DNA of 64,000 nt from positions 8,913,842 through 8,977,841 of the forward strand of contig NC_087071.1 in assembly GCF_963678635.1 (NCBI RefSeq), read 5' to 3'. How positions within the stretch are numbered: the stretch's first letter is position 1; each line of letters begins with the position of its first letter. The notes beneath the pieces were generated by a model, which saw only the letters and a program-made list of their open reading frames with translations, searched no databases and had not been told where the DNA came from. This stretch comes from Symsagittifera roscoffensis (lineage: Eukaryota > Xenacoelomorpha > Acoela > Convolutidae). Of the stretch, positions 29,498-41,926 are shown piece after piece. Made by a program: the position numbers and the translations under genes.

Positions 29498-30426
29498 TGT
29501 GAAATTCGACCAAAATGTACAAAAAAGCAGTTTCGCATTCGAATTTTTATCGACCAGAGAAGAAATTCTGACCTGGAAGACTGATGGTTTTAACAGATTA
29601 GCAACGTTGTTTGAATGATTAGACGAATCGAGAAAGGTCGGTATTAACTGACATGTTAATTTTTAAATATTCGAATTGTGACGTCACATTTCTGAGAAAT
29701 GCTAAAACGGCCATTTTGGGACAAAAAACAGAAAAAAAACACAACAACAATAGTTGAAGCGGAGACAACTACGAAGAAACTGCAGAAGATTGAAATTGTT
29801 GTCAGAAATTGTCAGAAATTACTCCGAGTTGTAACGATTGTGCCGCTACAATCGTTACTGAGCAATTCACGCGAACGAGGAAGGGTGTTGGGACGCCGTG
29901 TCCATCCTTCCGGAAAAAAATAGGAGTGCTATTTCCCCGGATTCCAGAATCCGGAGGGGTCTCGGGCTCAAGACTCAAACTGTTTTATACAAACTTTTAG
30001 CTTCCTGGTCATGCCCTGAATTGAAACTAATTAAAATCCCGATTCATTTTCAGATAATGAGAAGCTAGGAGTGAATGAAAGGTTTGATCCATCTTCGATG
30101 GAGATGATGATTTTCATCTACTGAACAAAAACAATAGTAATATAATAAATAGTAGTGGCCCTGTTTTTAGGAGTGACCTTGTGGTCTGGGGATACTGAGA
30201 CCCAACCATGAGATCACTATTCTTGCATATAATTAAGGTAATTTGAGTGTTTTGACCGAAGCCGGAAGCAGTAATGTTTTTGTCGACCGGATGTTAGGAA
30301 AACGACCTAAAGAACTGGCTTTGGCAGAGACGGTGAAAAGCATGTAGAGCTGAGTTTAGACGCTAGCCAGTCGTTTTAGAACCAGCTTTATTTTCCGTCG
30401 ATATGTACTTCCGGTCGAATGTTACA
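29498..30426 (+). repeat. 5' LTR of element B
   Basis: Starts TGTGAAATTCG, ends GAATGTTACA; the terminal ten bases are shared with the A LTR although the body differs. It contains a perfect 11-bp hairpin, GTAACGATTGT (29831-29841) and ACAATCGTTAC (29848-29858), with a 6-nt loop. Confidence 0.88.
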
Positions 30427-33400
30427 TAAATGTTTTTATGGCGCTCCTGGGTTTTATTGCTTTTTAACATCATGACCGGCAGAACCGTTAACGACCACTC
30501 CACTCCGAGAGGATGCTCACGATAACGCCCTTAAAAAGGCCCTTCCGGGGCAGAAGGGTAGTTCGGAACACGGAATCCTTCCGGATTCCCGTGAATAGTT
30601 TTTTAACCAAGTGGCGGGATTCGCGGTCCCGTCTTTTCCTGAGAGGTACGTGATCAAAAGCACTTAAAGATATACAAGAAACCAAACAAAAAATAGTATA
30701 CTACCTAAGAAAAACAAAAAACATAAAAAATAACCGAAAAAACCAAAAACAGTAAAAAAGTATAAAATCAGTAGAAATCATCCCCCAGACGAGATGTGAT
30801 TCGACCCTTCCGTTTGTTGTTGTCAGATATATTGTTTATACAGGCATTTATATCAGTTAAGACCGTTACGATCAATTGTGTGGCCTGTTTGTGGTGCTTG
30901 TACTGTAGGGTTATTTGAGTATTTAAGCACGTTAATGCTAATTTGCGCTCAATCCGGAAGGGCCTCGGGATTAGTGAAGAAGACTGATCCGGCAAGCAGT
31001 TCAAGGAGCGACAAGAAGGGGCTCAAGGACAACAACAATCGACTATTGGGTATCGTTAAAAGCTCTGTATCCCTTTTGGTACAAAAAGTAAGATATTACT
31101 CTGTGAGGGGCTCGACAGTGACTACACTGTAGTTACCCTTCACCGAACTGCAAATTTCCGAGTTAAGCACCTTAATTTGGAGATTGAATAAACCCGAAGG
31201 GATATTTTTCTACTAGTATGATTTTTTATACAGCCTATACTAATACTCCTATACGGTTTTTCAGTAAAAAAAACATACTTAGCAGACCGGTTTTTAGGGT
31301 CAGAATAGCGATATCTTGATCCCCCCACAAATCGCGATTTCTTGAGATATCGTTTTTTTAAAAACGAAAAAAAGCGCCAAATGAGTGAGTTACATCGTAA
31401 CTGTACTAGTATAATAGATAGAACCGATTAAGTTTGGAACTAATTGGGTACCAAAAACCGAATTTTCTTGATTTTTGAAGAAACGAAACAGTACAAAATA
31501 AGAAAATTTTTTGAAATTTTGGAGTTAGGACAAAAAAACTGTTGTTCGGACAACGTTCATTAGTGAATCGACAAGTTTTAAAACCCGTTTGCTGATAACC
31601 TTCCGGGTTACAGTGAACTCGAACGTGTTTGATTTAGTGGGTTCATCAATCCAGAAGGGTCCAAATAGCATTGTTTTTGGCAAACTTTTTCAGCTGGAAC
31701 GTTTCAGATCGAGTTTTTTGCATCGAACTAGAGAAGTATAGGCCTTCTGAGCTCGGATCAGTAATTTTTAGGTCAAAAAGAACAGAATTGCGAAAAAAGT
31801 TAGGGGAACCTAAACGAGAGAATTTTTTTTTTGGTTTTAGAAAAAAGCCGTTTTGGTTAATAGCTTTGGAACTACTGGACAGATCCAGTTGATCATGGTA
31901 CTATTATATCAGAAATTAGGTGAGCTTACTCATAGAAACATCAATTATTCAAAATAATAAACGTGAAAATTTTTTAAGTTTGTTTTTAGCAAACTCACTA
32001 ATACGCGAAGATAGACCCTTCACTTTTTATATTTTTTTTTGGAAAGCCCTTACACCCCTACCAAAGGGTAGTAACGGCTGAATAAAGCAATTTTACGCTG
32101 TTCTTGACAAAAAGGAAAGACTAAGGAAACCAGAAAACCATAGTCGAGTCGAAACTAGGCTAGTGATAAGACCCTTCACAGTTAAGGCGAATTGTCAAAC
32201 AAGAGGCTTAGCTTCAATCCGGAAGGGTCTTGGGAAAGAAAATACCCCTCTCCTAGTTAGTTCAAACAGCATAATAGCATCGGAGAACGTATCCGAAAGG
32301 GTATCGGGTGAAAATTTTGAAAATCTCTGAAAAGCTATTTTTAAAAACCCGGAGGGGTCCCAATCCGGAAGGGTCCCAATTTTGCCAATCCGGAAGGGTC
32401 TCAATTTTGCCAATCCGGAAGGGTCCCAATTTTTCTAATCCGGAAGGGTCCCAATTTTTCTAATCCGGAAGGGTCCCAATTTTGCCAGTCCCGAAGGGTC
32501 CCAATTTTGCCAATCCGGAGGGGTCTTATTTTTGCCAATCCGGAAGGGCCCAACTTTGCCAATCCAGAAGGGTCCCAATTTTGCCAATCCGGAGGGGTCC
32601 CAATTTTGCCAATAGGGAGGGTTCCCAATTTTGCCAAACCGGAAGGGTCCCAATTTCGCCAATCCGGAGGGGTCTTATTTTTGCCAATCCGGAAGGGTCC
32701 CCATTTAGCCAATCCGGAGGGGTCCTATTTTTGCCAGTCAGGAGGGTTACTATTTTTGCCAATCCGGAGGGGTACAGAAGGAACAAAATACTGAAAGGTA
32801 TTAGGTTTTTAAGAGACAGGCTAGGAACCAGTGATTGCACTGGTAGCTTGCCTTTTATAAAAGACCAGACCAAAACAAAACAAGTCTAAGCTCGGATGTT
32901 CGCGACACTAAATTTAAATTGAAAAAGAGTTTGTAACTGATTTGTGTGGATTGAAATCCAAATCATTTTTGGGAAAGTGATTGCCCTGAGGATTTTAGTA
33001 GGTCTAGGTCGGGCAATCCGAAGCCAGATAGATAAAACAGGACTCGGTGGGTGCAATAGACGCCCACTTGAGAAAATTACTGCGTTCAAGTTTTGTCTGT
33101 TTGGTGCTGCACCGAACAGGGAAAGTTCTTTCTTTAGAAACAAAGTTCGACTATTAAATTGCGACTGACGAAAGTACAAAACACATACGTTTTTCATTGA
33201 AAATATTCATTTTTAGTTTTAAATCAATAATATCTGTCCTTGATTGGATAGTGAGAGCACTATTTTTTAAATAAGATGATATCATCAGACTGTGCTAGCT
33301 TAATATCTTTCAACTAATAATCGATTGTTGTGAATAAATTGTATATACACTGTACTGTGATAGCATACAAGGATTCGTGGTCACTGTTCAAGTGAAACTT

Positions 33401-33438
33401 CGGAATTTATTGTGTGGTGTTCTTACCACACTGAAAAC
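30427..33438 (+). other. Leader of element B with primer-binding site
   Basis: The primer-binding site TGGCGCTCCTGGGT is at 30439-30452, identical to that of A. The following 3 kb are AT-rich and non-coding, but contain many scattered copies of a CCGGAAGGGTC-like motif in both orientations (for example 30541, 30590, 30955, 32217) besides the array at 32344-32777. No protein-coding gene is recognised. Confidence 0.75.
32344..32777 (+). repeat. 25-bp minisatellite in leader of element B
   Basis: About 18 contiguous units of roughly CCGGAAGGGTCCCAATTTT + GCCAAT, period 24-26 bp. Variation alternates between GGAAGGG and GGAGGGG. The array is unrelated in sequence to the minisatellite of element A but lies at a similar place in the leader. 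It is directly contiguous, without spacers. Confidence 0.93.
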
Positions 33439-35801
33439 ATGGTGACTACACGATCACCCAGAGACAACACCATGATGCTTGGCGTGACGGAGAAACCGGC
33501 AACGTCCTCTTCGTTTTCAGAAAGAGTGAAGAACACTTTCGGACACTTCTTTCCATTTACCATGGGAACGGGTACAGGCGATGAAGCAGAAACCCAGGAG
33601 GAGGAAGAGGACAATGACGGGCAAGATAACTTTGGATCTCAAGTCAGCCTCAATAGCTCGATTCATGAGAATGACGCATACACCAATAGAGAGGCTGGTA
33701 ACATGGACCAAATTGGTGTGGTGAGGACAATAAGCAAAACCACAAACGGATTAGGCCAGCCAGGAGACTTGTTAAACATGACTAACTCGGAAACGCGAAC
33801 TGGGGAGAATAGAAACACAGGGCTAAGCAATGTACCGGGGGATCCAGAGGCGGATAATGAAAGGGCGTTGAGGCAGAGAATCAAATCCCGAATCTCGACC
33901 AGCACCAAGCTACCTGGGATTGACAGGGTGACATCGCCACTTGTGATGCCATTAGTGGACAAGGGAGCATCAATTGAAGAAGCCGTGACCAACATAGTAG
34001 GCAGCATAGGAGAACAGATTGAACAGATGTCCTTAAGAATGAGTGAACTAGAAAGGGCAGTCCACGTCGAGAGAGAAAGTCTGCGGGAAGAAATCAACCG
34101 CAACAAACAAGAAGTTAATAGAAGCGAAAAACGCTTGAAGTAAAGAACGGATGAAAACTTGGCGAAGAACTTGTCGCGAATGACGAGGGAAGCTGAGCAA
34201 AGAGAATTACGATTGAGAGACGACATGGAGAAGTTGAGAATTCAACAAGAGCAGACTCTTGGGACTCTTGACACGAAGATAGATGCGATGATGGAGAGGC
34301 GAACTCAGGCTATCATGGATAGGTTGGATGGGCTACTAGGCAGCAGGAGTGGATCAAAAAATGGGGAATCGAACTCGGGAGAATCCAACAGGGAGCCAAG
34401 GGTGAACTTCAATGAACAGCAGAATAGGAGAAGGACATATGGATCCACTATAGGAAGGGGCAGTTCATCAGGCTATTCAGGCTATGCCACAGGGGACAAT
34501 AGAACACGGGGCCCAGACATCAGAGGAAGTTCAACTGGCAACAGACAGACCTCTAACGAACGACCGACGCAATGTACACATGCGACTGGGAGATGTGATT
34601 CCAGGATAGGAGTCATGCGAGTCAAGGAAGAAACAATTCCAGCGACCAGGACAGGAGGGAAAATCCAGAGCCCTTATCAGGGGGCAATGATACTCAAGCG
34701 GGGCATTCAAGAGACGCTACATCAATGGCCACAGCCTTTGAACGTCTTAACAGGTCTTTGGAAACATTTCTTACGAGGTTATCTAGAACCCATGAACGTA
34801 GTGAAAAGTCCAGAAGGGTTTTTAAGAAACCGAGATGCTATGAAGAAGAATCTGATGGCTGTATTGATACCTGGATAGAGGTGATGAAACTGCATTTTGA
34901 AGAAGAGGACTTGTCGGAAACTCAAGAATACAGTGCTCTTACCAGCAACTTGGAAGGGACAGCCCTAAACTGCGTGATGGCCAAAAAGCAATACCAGCGG
35001 GACACTGCTGAGAAAATCTTGTTTAATCGTTTTGGCTCTTTTGGCTCAGGGATGCAAGGACACCAGGCAATGATGCGCTTCGAGAAACGGAGGCAACGTG
35101 AAGATGAGACGATAGATAAGTTTCTAGACGATTTGGAGATGCTGAGAAGGCTTAGCCAACCAGATGAGTCGAACAGAAGGATGAACCTGGCAGTAGCCTC
35201 AAAATTCATCGATGGTGTGAAGAATGATGAGCTTCGAACAATGTTAGCGACACATTACACACCACTCTCAACCAATGCGCCAACACCAGAGGAGTTGAGA
35301 CTCAAGTCAAAAGAAGATCTTTTTTTTTTGAAGCTTCCATCGAGATCTGGATAATACAAAAACAATTATGGCAATTTTACCATTGGACCAGCAAACCAAG
35401 GAAACAACTGGTACAAACCAAGGGACGATATGGACAAGAGACGCTCTTGAGCAAACTGCAGTTCGACGGACCACCATGTGTCGGCATGCCCAACTTACAA
35501 ACAGGGCATGAAGGCAAAAGGCTTTAGCCTCGAGGATGAAGATGCGTCAGAGGTCGATCGTTAAGATTTCATGAGAGGAGTAATTGCGAAATTCGGCCCA
35601 AGGTGTTTCTTCTGTAACTTGGAAGATCATTTTAAATCGGATTGTCCACAATTCTGGGATGCTGTGGCAGACATCAAGCATCCAAGGCATGAGGAAGCTT
35701 TATCGGGTGTGAAAGCCAGCAAGGCTCGCCTGTTGAGTGAAGCGGAGGCAAGAAGAAACGAAAAACGCAAGAGCTGGCAACGAAGAAGATGCAGTCGGTA
35801 A
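33439..35801 (+). pseudogene. gag: Element B gag, broken
   Basis: The ATG at 33439 is the likely start. The N-terminal part is charged and coiled-coil-like. An in-frame TAA at 34141-34143 and a frame change near 34720 interrupt it. The capsid-like core (GCIDTWIEVMKLHFEEED) lies at about 34858-35330 and aligns well with A. Further stops occur at 35352-35354, at the first cysteine of the first zinc knuckle (near 35447) and near 35562. The second knuckle, CFFCNLEDHFKSDC at about 35602-35645, is intact, unlike in A. Confidence 0.8.
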
Positions 35802-36860
35802 CGGAAGAGATACGTGAGCCGGAACCGGTGACTGCAGTGGATGACTTCAAGATCGACTATAGAGCAGCCGCGAGGGATGCTCTAAAAAGAGTCCAGCAGG
35901 AATTGGTAACAAAGCAGATCGAACAAAAGGTGAAGCTCGAATTGGAAAATGAGAAAAAACAGGAAAGGCTGAACGCCTTCGAGGCATCAGAAGTCGAAGA
36001 AACAAAAGCACCAAACAGTTTGAGCTTGAAACTAAATAAGATCTCCGGGCAGACGTTCGGTATGGTGCCGCAGGGAAGTAGTACAATCAATCATCTCGGT
36101 AGCGGGACACCAGGTAATCAGAAATCTAAGTGAACCATCAGAATTCACTTCGATGCATTTGGATACATATGCAGATTATCTGAGACAGGTGGAGCCACGC
36201 ACAGAGTCAAGAGCTGTGCGAGCGCTACTAACAAGGGGTGGCCCTCGAATAAAGAAACTTCACGGGCGCTACGTGGAAGTCTATGGACCGTATCAAGTGA
36301 TGCTGAACGAGGACGGAATCAGTATCTACACTAGGACCTACGTGACGACAGACAGTGACCAAATGGGGCAAATCTATTTGGGTGAAGAAGAACTTAAAGT
36401 CCGTAGGATAGGTCATGACGCCATGATGAAGCAAGACGCGGTTCCCATTGGATACGAAGCAGATGTGACTGCACATCTGCTCGACACCAACGGGAAGAAA
36501 ATCGGAGTCACAGGGCTCCTGGACACAGGAGCGGTAGTGAGCGTGATACCGATAAAAAACGTGGAAAAGAATGGGCTTCGCGAGTTCATCTTAGGCAGAT
36601 ATTTTGTCAGGAATTTTGACGTGATGATTGACTTAAACAACGTTCTAATAAGGATTAGAAACCCGAACCGGAAGTATGTTAAGAAACCAATCAATAGAAT
36701 AATAACAGATGAAAACAAGGTACCAATCTTTTTAGACAGAAAGGTAAAACTACAGCCGGGAAAAGTTGTAGTAGCAATTTTTAGAATGAGAAATTTAAAT
36801 TCGTTAAGTGATAGTAAACAGATCTGTTTGGTACCGAACCCAAAATTCAAAGTTCAGTGA
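35802..36860 (+). pseudogene. pol: Element B protease region, broken
   Basis: A linker frame (35789-36133) is followed by 36153-36860, with DTGA at 36522-36533. Compared with A about 60 residues after the catalytic loop are deleted near 36575: the sequence jumps from VSVIPIKNVEKNG to EFILGRYF. The protease cannot fold normally. The next frame starts at about 36857. Confidence 0.75.
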
Positions 36861-38500
36861 TTTTAGGCCGGAGCTTCTCGGTAACTCGAAACGGACTGTT
36901 TGTCAGTGCGTTATTGAACACACTGGAAAGCACAGTTTCAATCCAGCGTGGAAAGAAACTTGGTTACGCTTTGCCGATGAGGACCGACTATGAAGAGACA
37001 CAAAACTTGAAGAGATATAGTGTGAAAGACTGCCCTTATCACGCCAATAAAATTATAATTTTAAAAAGAATTAATGAATTTAAATGTATTCATAAACTGT
37101 TTTCAAAGAAATCCGAAACGGACGACGGCTTGTCGAGCTGCTCGAATTTTCCGGAACGCCCCTCGTCATATGAACTAGAATCTGACAAACCTGTTTTGCC
37201 AGAAATAGAACACTTAAAAAGGAAAATAGGCGAGGGGGATTTTGAATCATTGCGGGCGGTTTTAAATCGGAATGCGGATGTATTTTCAAAACATAAGGCC
37301 GATATCGGTTGTTGCAACTTCGTCAAATACGAAATCGAACTGGAGGAAGGCGCCGTTCCCCATAGGCAGGGCACAAGACGAATGACACCACATAAATTGG
37401 AAGCGTGCCGAGCGGAAATAGAAAGTTTACACGAATACGACATGATAGAACCCTCGAAATCGCCGTGGGTTTGCGGGGTAGTCATGGCAAAAAAAAGGGG
37501 GGCCGCTTAGGTTCTGTTGCGACTTTCGCTACCTGATCGCGGTGACAATAAAAGATGCGTACCCAAAACCGCGAATAGACGAATGCCTCTCGAAACTTGG
37601 TGACGCCAAGTTCTTCGCCACTCTGGACTTGGGTTCGGCCTTCTGGTAGGTCCCTCTGCGAAAGAAGGACAGAGAGAAGACCGGATTCGCATGTGAATTG
37701 GGGTTGTACCAGTGGGAGAGGATGCCCTTCGGCTTGTGCAACGCGACTGCAACTTTTCAAAGACTGATGGCTCAGGCTTTGACCAGAGTGACGAAGAAGT
37801 ACGGGAACCTGGTGATGTCTTACGTGGATGACGTAGTCATAGCAACACCCACCCTGCAACATCACCTTGATCGGCTAGAGGAGGTCTTTGGCTGCATGAA
37901 GAGATCAGGCTTGAAATGTAAACCATGGAAATGTGAGGTACTAAGGGATTCAATAAAGTATCAAGGAGGAATAGTGGACAGGCATGGCGTGAGGCCAGAC
38001 CCGGAAGCAGTTGAGGCTGTGTTCACATGGAAGGCTCCCAGAACGGACACACAATTCATGAGCTTCCTAGGATTCGCTTATTATTACCGTGAGTTCATAA
38101 AAGGATATACAGACAAGGTGTATCCGATGCAGAAGCTGATGCGCAATAAAGGAAAGAAGTTCGCATGGAACGAAGAAGCACAAGCTGCCTTCGAGAACAG
38201 AAAGCGGGAACTGTGCGAAGCGCCAGTGCTAGGCATGCCAACGGAGAAGGGCATGTATGTTCTTGACACATACGCATCAGTAGTAGCCATCTCACGAATA
38301 CTGCATCAGGAGCAGGAATGGAATGGAAGAACAGTTCTCCGTCCCATAGCATATGGCAGCAAGGTGTTAAGTGACACTGAGATGAAACATGGTGCACCGA
38401 AGGCAGAAATGTTTGCAGTAGTCACATTCGTGGAAAAGTACCGCGCATACTTGGGGAGCGCTCCATTTAAATTACGCGTGGACAACAGAGCGTTATCTTA
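36857..38500 (+). pseudogene. pol: Element B reverse transcriptase and start of RNase H, broken
   Basis: RT is recognisable throughout: EIEHLKRK onset, CGVVMAKK, LDLGSAFW, RMPFGLCNATATFQ and the catalytic YVDD at 37821-37832. A frameshift lies in the A/G run at 37490-37502, and a TAG at 37647-37649 follows FW. RNase H begins at about 38250 with LDTYAS, where the first catalytic aspartate position reads tyrosine; E in KAEMFA and D in RVDNRAL remain. TAG 38499-38501 ends the frame. Confidence 0.82.
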
Positions 38501-38501
38501 G

Positions 38502-38882
38502 TTGAAGACATACTCGATGGATCAGAGTTATATTGGAAGATGGATAGTAAGGTTAGATGGCTACCACATCATAATCGAGCACAGGAAGCGTGACAAACAC
38601 CAGACTGCTGACAGCCTCAGCAAGAAGACCAATTTCTATGAAAGATTGGAACAGAAGTAAGCCAATCAGGAAGAAATCAAGGAAGGGTTCTCGTTTCTGG
38701 ACAAAGAAACTTGTGAGGCGCTTCCCTTGACGAGATGGTTGGACAAGTCTGGACATCTGATTCCAGGACCTGAGTTACCTGTAGAGAAAGCAGCTGAGAA
38801 AAACATTCTATCAAAGAAGGACCCGGTGCCCTTGGATCTGTTGCTGCGCTCAAACTGGTCCAGCAAGAACTCTCTCGTATGA
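38502..38882 (+). pseudogene. pol: Element B RNase H C-terminus and linker
   Basis: Continues the RNase H frame after the TAG: YIGRWIVRLDGYH, IIEHRKRDKHQ and TADSLSKK, the last with the final catalytic aspartate. A TAA follows EQK at about 38657, and the frame closes at TGA 38880-38882, overlapping an ATG of the integrase frame. In A the corresponding change of frame falls about 15 codons further on, so the overlap is not conserved. Confidence 0.7.
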
Positions 38883-41260
38883 ACATAAACAGCCTCTCAT
38901 TATTGGATAAAACGGTGAAGGTCACACCACAAGTGATGCGGATGCTGGGTGGATTATTGGAGAGAGAAGTGACCAGAGATCACCCTGAGTGGGCAGCAGC
39001 CATGGTATCACTGACAGTTAGCGAGAAGGTGAAGATCATACCGTCAAGACGACAACACAATGAGAAAGAAAGTAGGACTATAGTTCAACAACTAGTTTCC
39101 TCGATGCCCCAAAACGAGGAAACTAGTTGTTGAACTATAGTCCTACAATCCCTTCATAGTCCTACAAGCACATCATACAAACGGAAAGAACAGGGGAATG
39201 ATACGCAAAAGAAAGCCGTTACCTTTGAGGACCAGGATAAGGAAGGTGAGGAGGTTGAAGAGAACCTAGGGCAAGAAAATTTATCCGGGGAGACGAACGG
39301 TGAGGAGAGCAGGCGAGTTCAGGATCAACAAGCGGGAAAAGAATGTTTGTCAGGGGAGTCTGATGTAGAAGAAAAAGTTCCTGATAAGGAACAGGACCTG
39401 GAGGATAAAATTTTGTCCGGGAAGTTCAGATGGATGAACAGAACGCACAGAACTGATCCGGAGGAGGGAACGTGCTCCATCGCAAACTCTTCAATTGACG
39501 ACAATTCCCGGAATTCAGGGATCGACACCTACTCGGACAGGAACTCGAGCTCAGGATCGGAAATGTCAGAGCTAGCAATCCACACACTACTAGACTGCAG
39601 GGAGGTATATCAAGACCCTTACAGTGATCGCTACCTCATACCAGGTGAAAGAGCCTTTGACAACGCAGCAGATGATCTGGAAACAATAGCGGTATCGAAA
39701 CTTTCGATAAGTTTGGTGCCGCAAAAAGTGGTAGTCGGGACTGATCTTTAACCGTTCGAACAAGAAACACAACCGTTGACGAAGATTTGGTGCGTTAAGA
39801 TGGAAGATGACACGCATCAGCCAGATGAAATGAATAGTCAGATGAGGGTCATGAAGACGTACTTGAAGGCGAGATACAGACTCTCGGACCTACTAAGAGC
39901 GCAGAGAAATGACCACATGACGAGCAACCTAAAAAGGTGGATCGAAAATTGAGCTCCGGACAAAGATTACTTGGAGGAAGACCGTTACCGCATTCTGAGA
40001 CTGTACTTTATGCAGAAAGAGGGAAGGTTATATCTGAACAAGGACGGAATTGTGGCTTGTAAGAGAAGAGAAGAAGACAAGGTACTGAAGAAATTTAACG
40101 CGATAGTGTTGCCGCAACTCTATCAGACAGAACTTTTATTCAGGTCACATGATCAGATGTGCCATCAGAGAAACAACAAAGTATACCAGAGGCTCGTGAA
40201 AGGATTTGAGTGGCCTGGAATGAAAAGGGCATGCGAGAATTGGGTAACAGCAAGTCTGTCATACCAACAGGTCAAGGATCCAAGGAAATTGCGATTTCCA
40301 TTGCAGTCGATCGAGTCATCTGAATTCAACGAGGTGGTGCAGATTGATCACCAAAAGATATGTATGATAGACAGTGGTTACAATCAAGTCTTGGTCATGA
40401 TAGATCACTTCACGAAGTATGCAGAGGCCGGAACGGCTTTCGTGGGAGAACTTACGAAAGAGCTCTTGAGACGTTCACAGGTGGCTCAAGTTCACTCCAC
40501 GACATACCATCCCCAGACGAATGGTTAAGTGGAAAGGCAAAATCGAACGTTAGTGTCGATGCTGAGAGTATATTGTTCCAGGTAGATGACCGATTGGGAC
40601 AGATATCTTCCACAGGTGATGGGAGCTTACAACAGCACGCAACACTCCACCACCTGAGTTAGTCTACACATGATGTTAACAGGACACGAGAAGTCTTTGC
40701 CCTTGACTTTCTTTTACCCAGAGTATGAGGGGCAGAAAACATCACCACAAGTCTACGTAAGGGATGTGATAAGAGATAAGACGTCAACAAAAACTAAACG
40801 ACTTGTGTAGACGGAACACTCAGCAGGCACAGGCAAAGAAGAGGAAAAGATTTGATAAAAAAGCAGCTGGTGCAAAAGCTTACTCGGTAGGAGACTACGT
40901 ATGGGTATTTCAGAACGTTATACCACCGAAGGAAACGGAAAAGCTTCTAAAAAGTGGAGGGGACCCTTCATGATTACGGATGTGCACCAGGAGGGACGCT
41001 TTTATAGACTGAGTACTGGCCGAGCCGCCCACTACGAGAACATCAAGCCACACAATCCATCGACAGAAGACTGGTGTATACCTGCAGACATGGAAGAAGG
41101 GGATTATCTAATGATGAATCCTGCTTGTGAGGTCAATGAAAAGGGCACCAGGGAGAAGAACGATGGAAACGAAGTCGTAGAGGAAGGTACGGATACACCG
41201 CTGGACCTGGATCCAAACGAACAGATCGAAGCGGACGATGAAACCTTACCCTGGACTTGA
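38879..41260 (+). pseudogene. pol: Element B integrase, broken
   Basis: Acidic linker (39160-39750), then the zinc domain SHDQMCHQ with the second cysteine pair altered (SLSYQQ instead of CLACLQ), then the first catalytic aspartate in QIDHQKI (about 40343). A deletion at about 40431 removes roughly 35 residues including the second catalytic aspartate, and a TAA precedes the VERQ glutamate at about 40526. The GPF module (KKWRGPFMITDVHQEG) is at about 40951. A 32-bp perfect palindrome lies at 39072-39146. Confidence 0.8.
39072..39146. repeat. Perfect 32-bp inverted repeat
   Basis: Arms 39072-39103 and 39115-39146 are exact reverse complements, separated by an 11-nt loop (39104-39114). The left arm is ordinary coding sequence of the integrase linker (in frame SRTIVQQLVSS); the right arm is an inverted copy of it. 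Confidence 0.97.
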
Positions 41261-41269
41261 TACCCCGGT

Positions 41270-41926
41270 ATGCGATCGACGGGGACTTCGATGGATATTT
41301 TTGTCCAGGGAGTGGGGGTAGGACTTACCCACACTGAAAACTTGATAATAAAAAAATTGAGAATAGCGAAAGAGACAGGTGATCTAGAAGCAGAAACAGG
41401 CGAGGACCCTAAGAAACCGGTCATAGGGAGTGTAGTTGAGTCATATTTTAGCTTTACCAAAAGAATACTCAAGTAGCATAATATTGACAGCTAGCGATTT
41501 TATATTCACAAATAGAACATGTGCGATAGCGATCACAGCAGACATGAGTTTTAAGACAGCGTTAGCAGCGGATTTTAAGAGAGAATAATAAAAAACATAG
41601 AATTCCTTTGGAAGCAAAGACCAGGAATAGGAGGCGTAGCAGCTTTACCTCCGGCGGCGTCACAGATACCGGGAAGGTACTTATGCTTCTTGGTGACGAG
41701 AGCGACGGAGAAGCGGCACGTGGACCCGGAAAACCTAGTTTTGTCCTTGACGAGATTGAGAGACTTCCTGGTGGAAAGGGAAATGAAGGAACTCTCGCTT
41801 CCAGTGTACGATCCGAACAGAGGACGACTGCATCCACGGGAGCTGTATGCACTGATACACATAATCTTCTTTGACACTTATATACAAGTATACTTACACA
41901 AGAAATATTATTTAAATATAGGCTGA
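41270..41926 (+). pseudogene. Element B macro-like domain at pol C-terminus, broken
   Basis: After FVQGVGVGLTHTEN, also present in A, a linker and then the macro-like domain follow. Homology to the intact copy in element C begins near 41425 (VVESYF), with a frameshift near 41455 and stops near 41585. The C-terminal half is clear: GIGGVAALPP, YLCFLVTRATEK, ELSLPVYDPNRGRLHP and VYLHKKYYL, ending TGA at 41924-41926. The order shows that the domain forms the end of the pol polyprotein, directly after integrase. Confidence 0.6.

Noticed and set aside
32344-32889. Open frames on both strands and a possible CRISPR-like array
   Set aside because: The 25-bp units are contiguous and degenerate, with no unique spacers and a eukaryotic context; it is a minisatellite in the leader of B.
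38879-38882. ATGA overlap between RNase H and integrase frames in B, and a similar ATGA at 16689 in A ORF3
   Set aside because: Looks like termination-reinitiation coupling, but each site is unique to one copy and the homologous sequence reads through in the sister elements.
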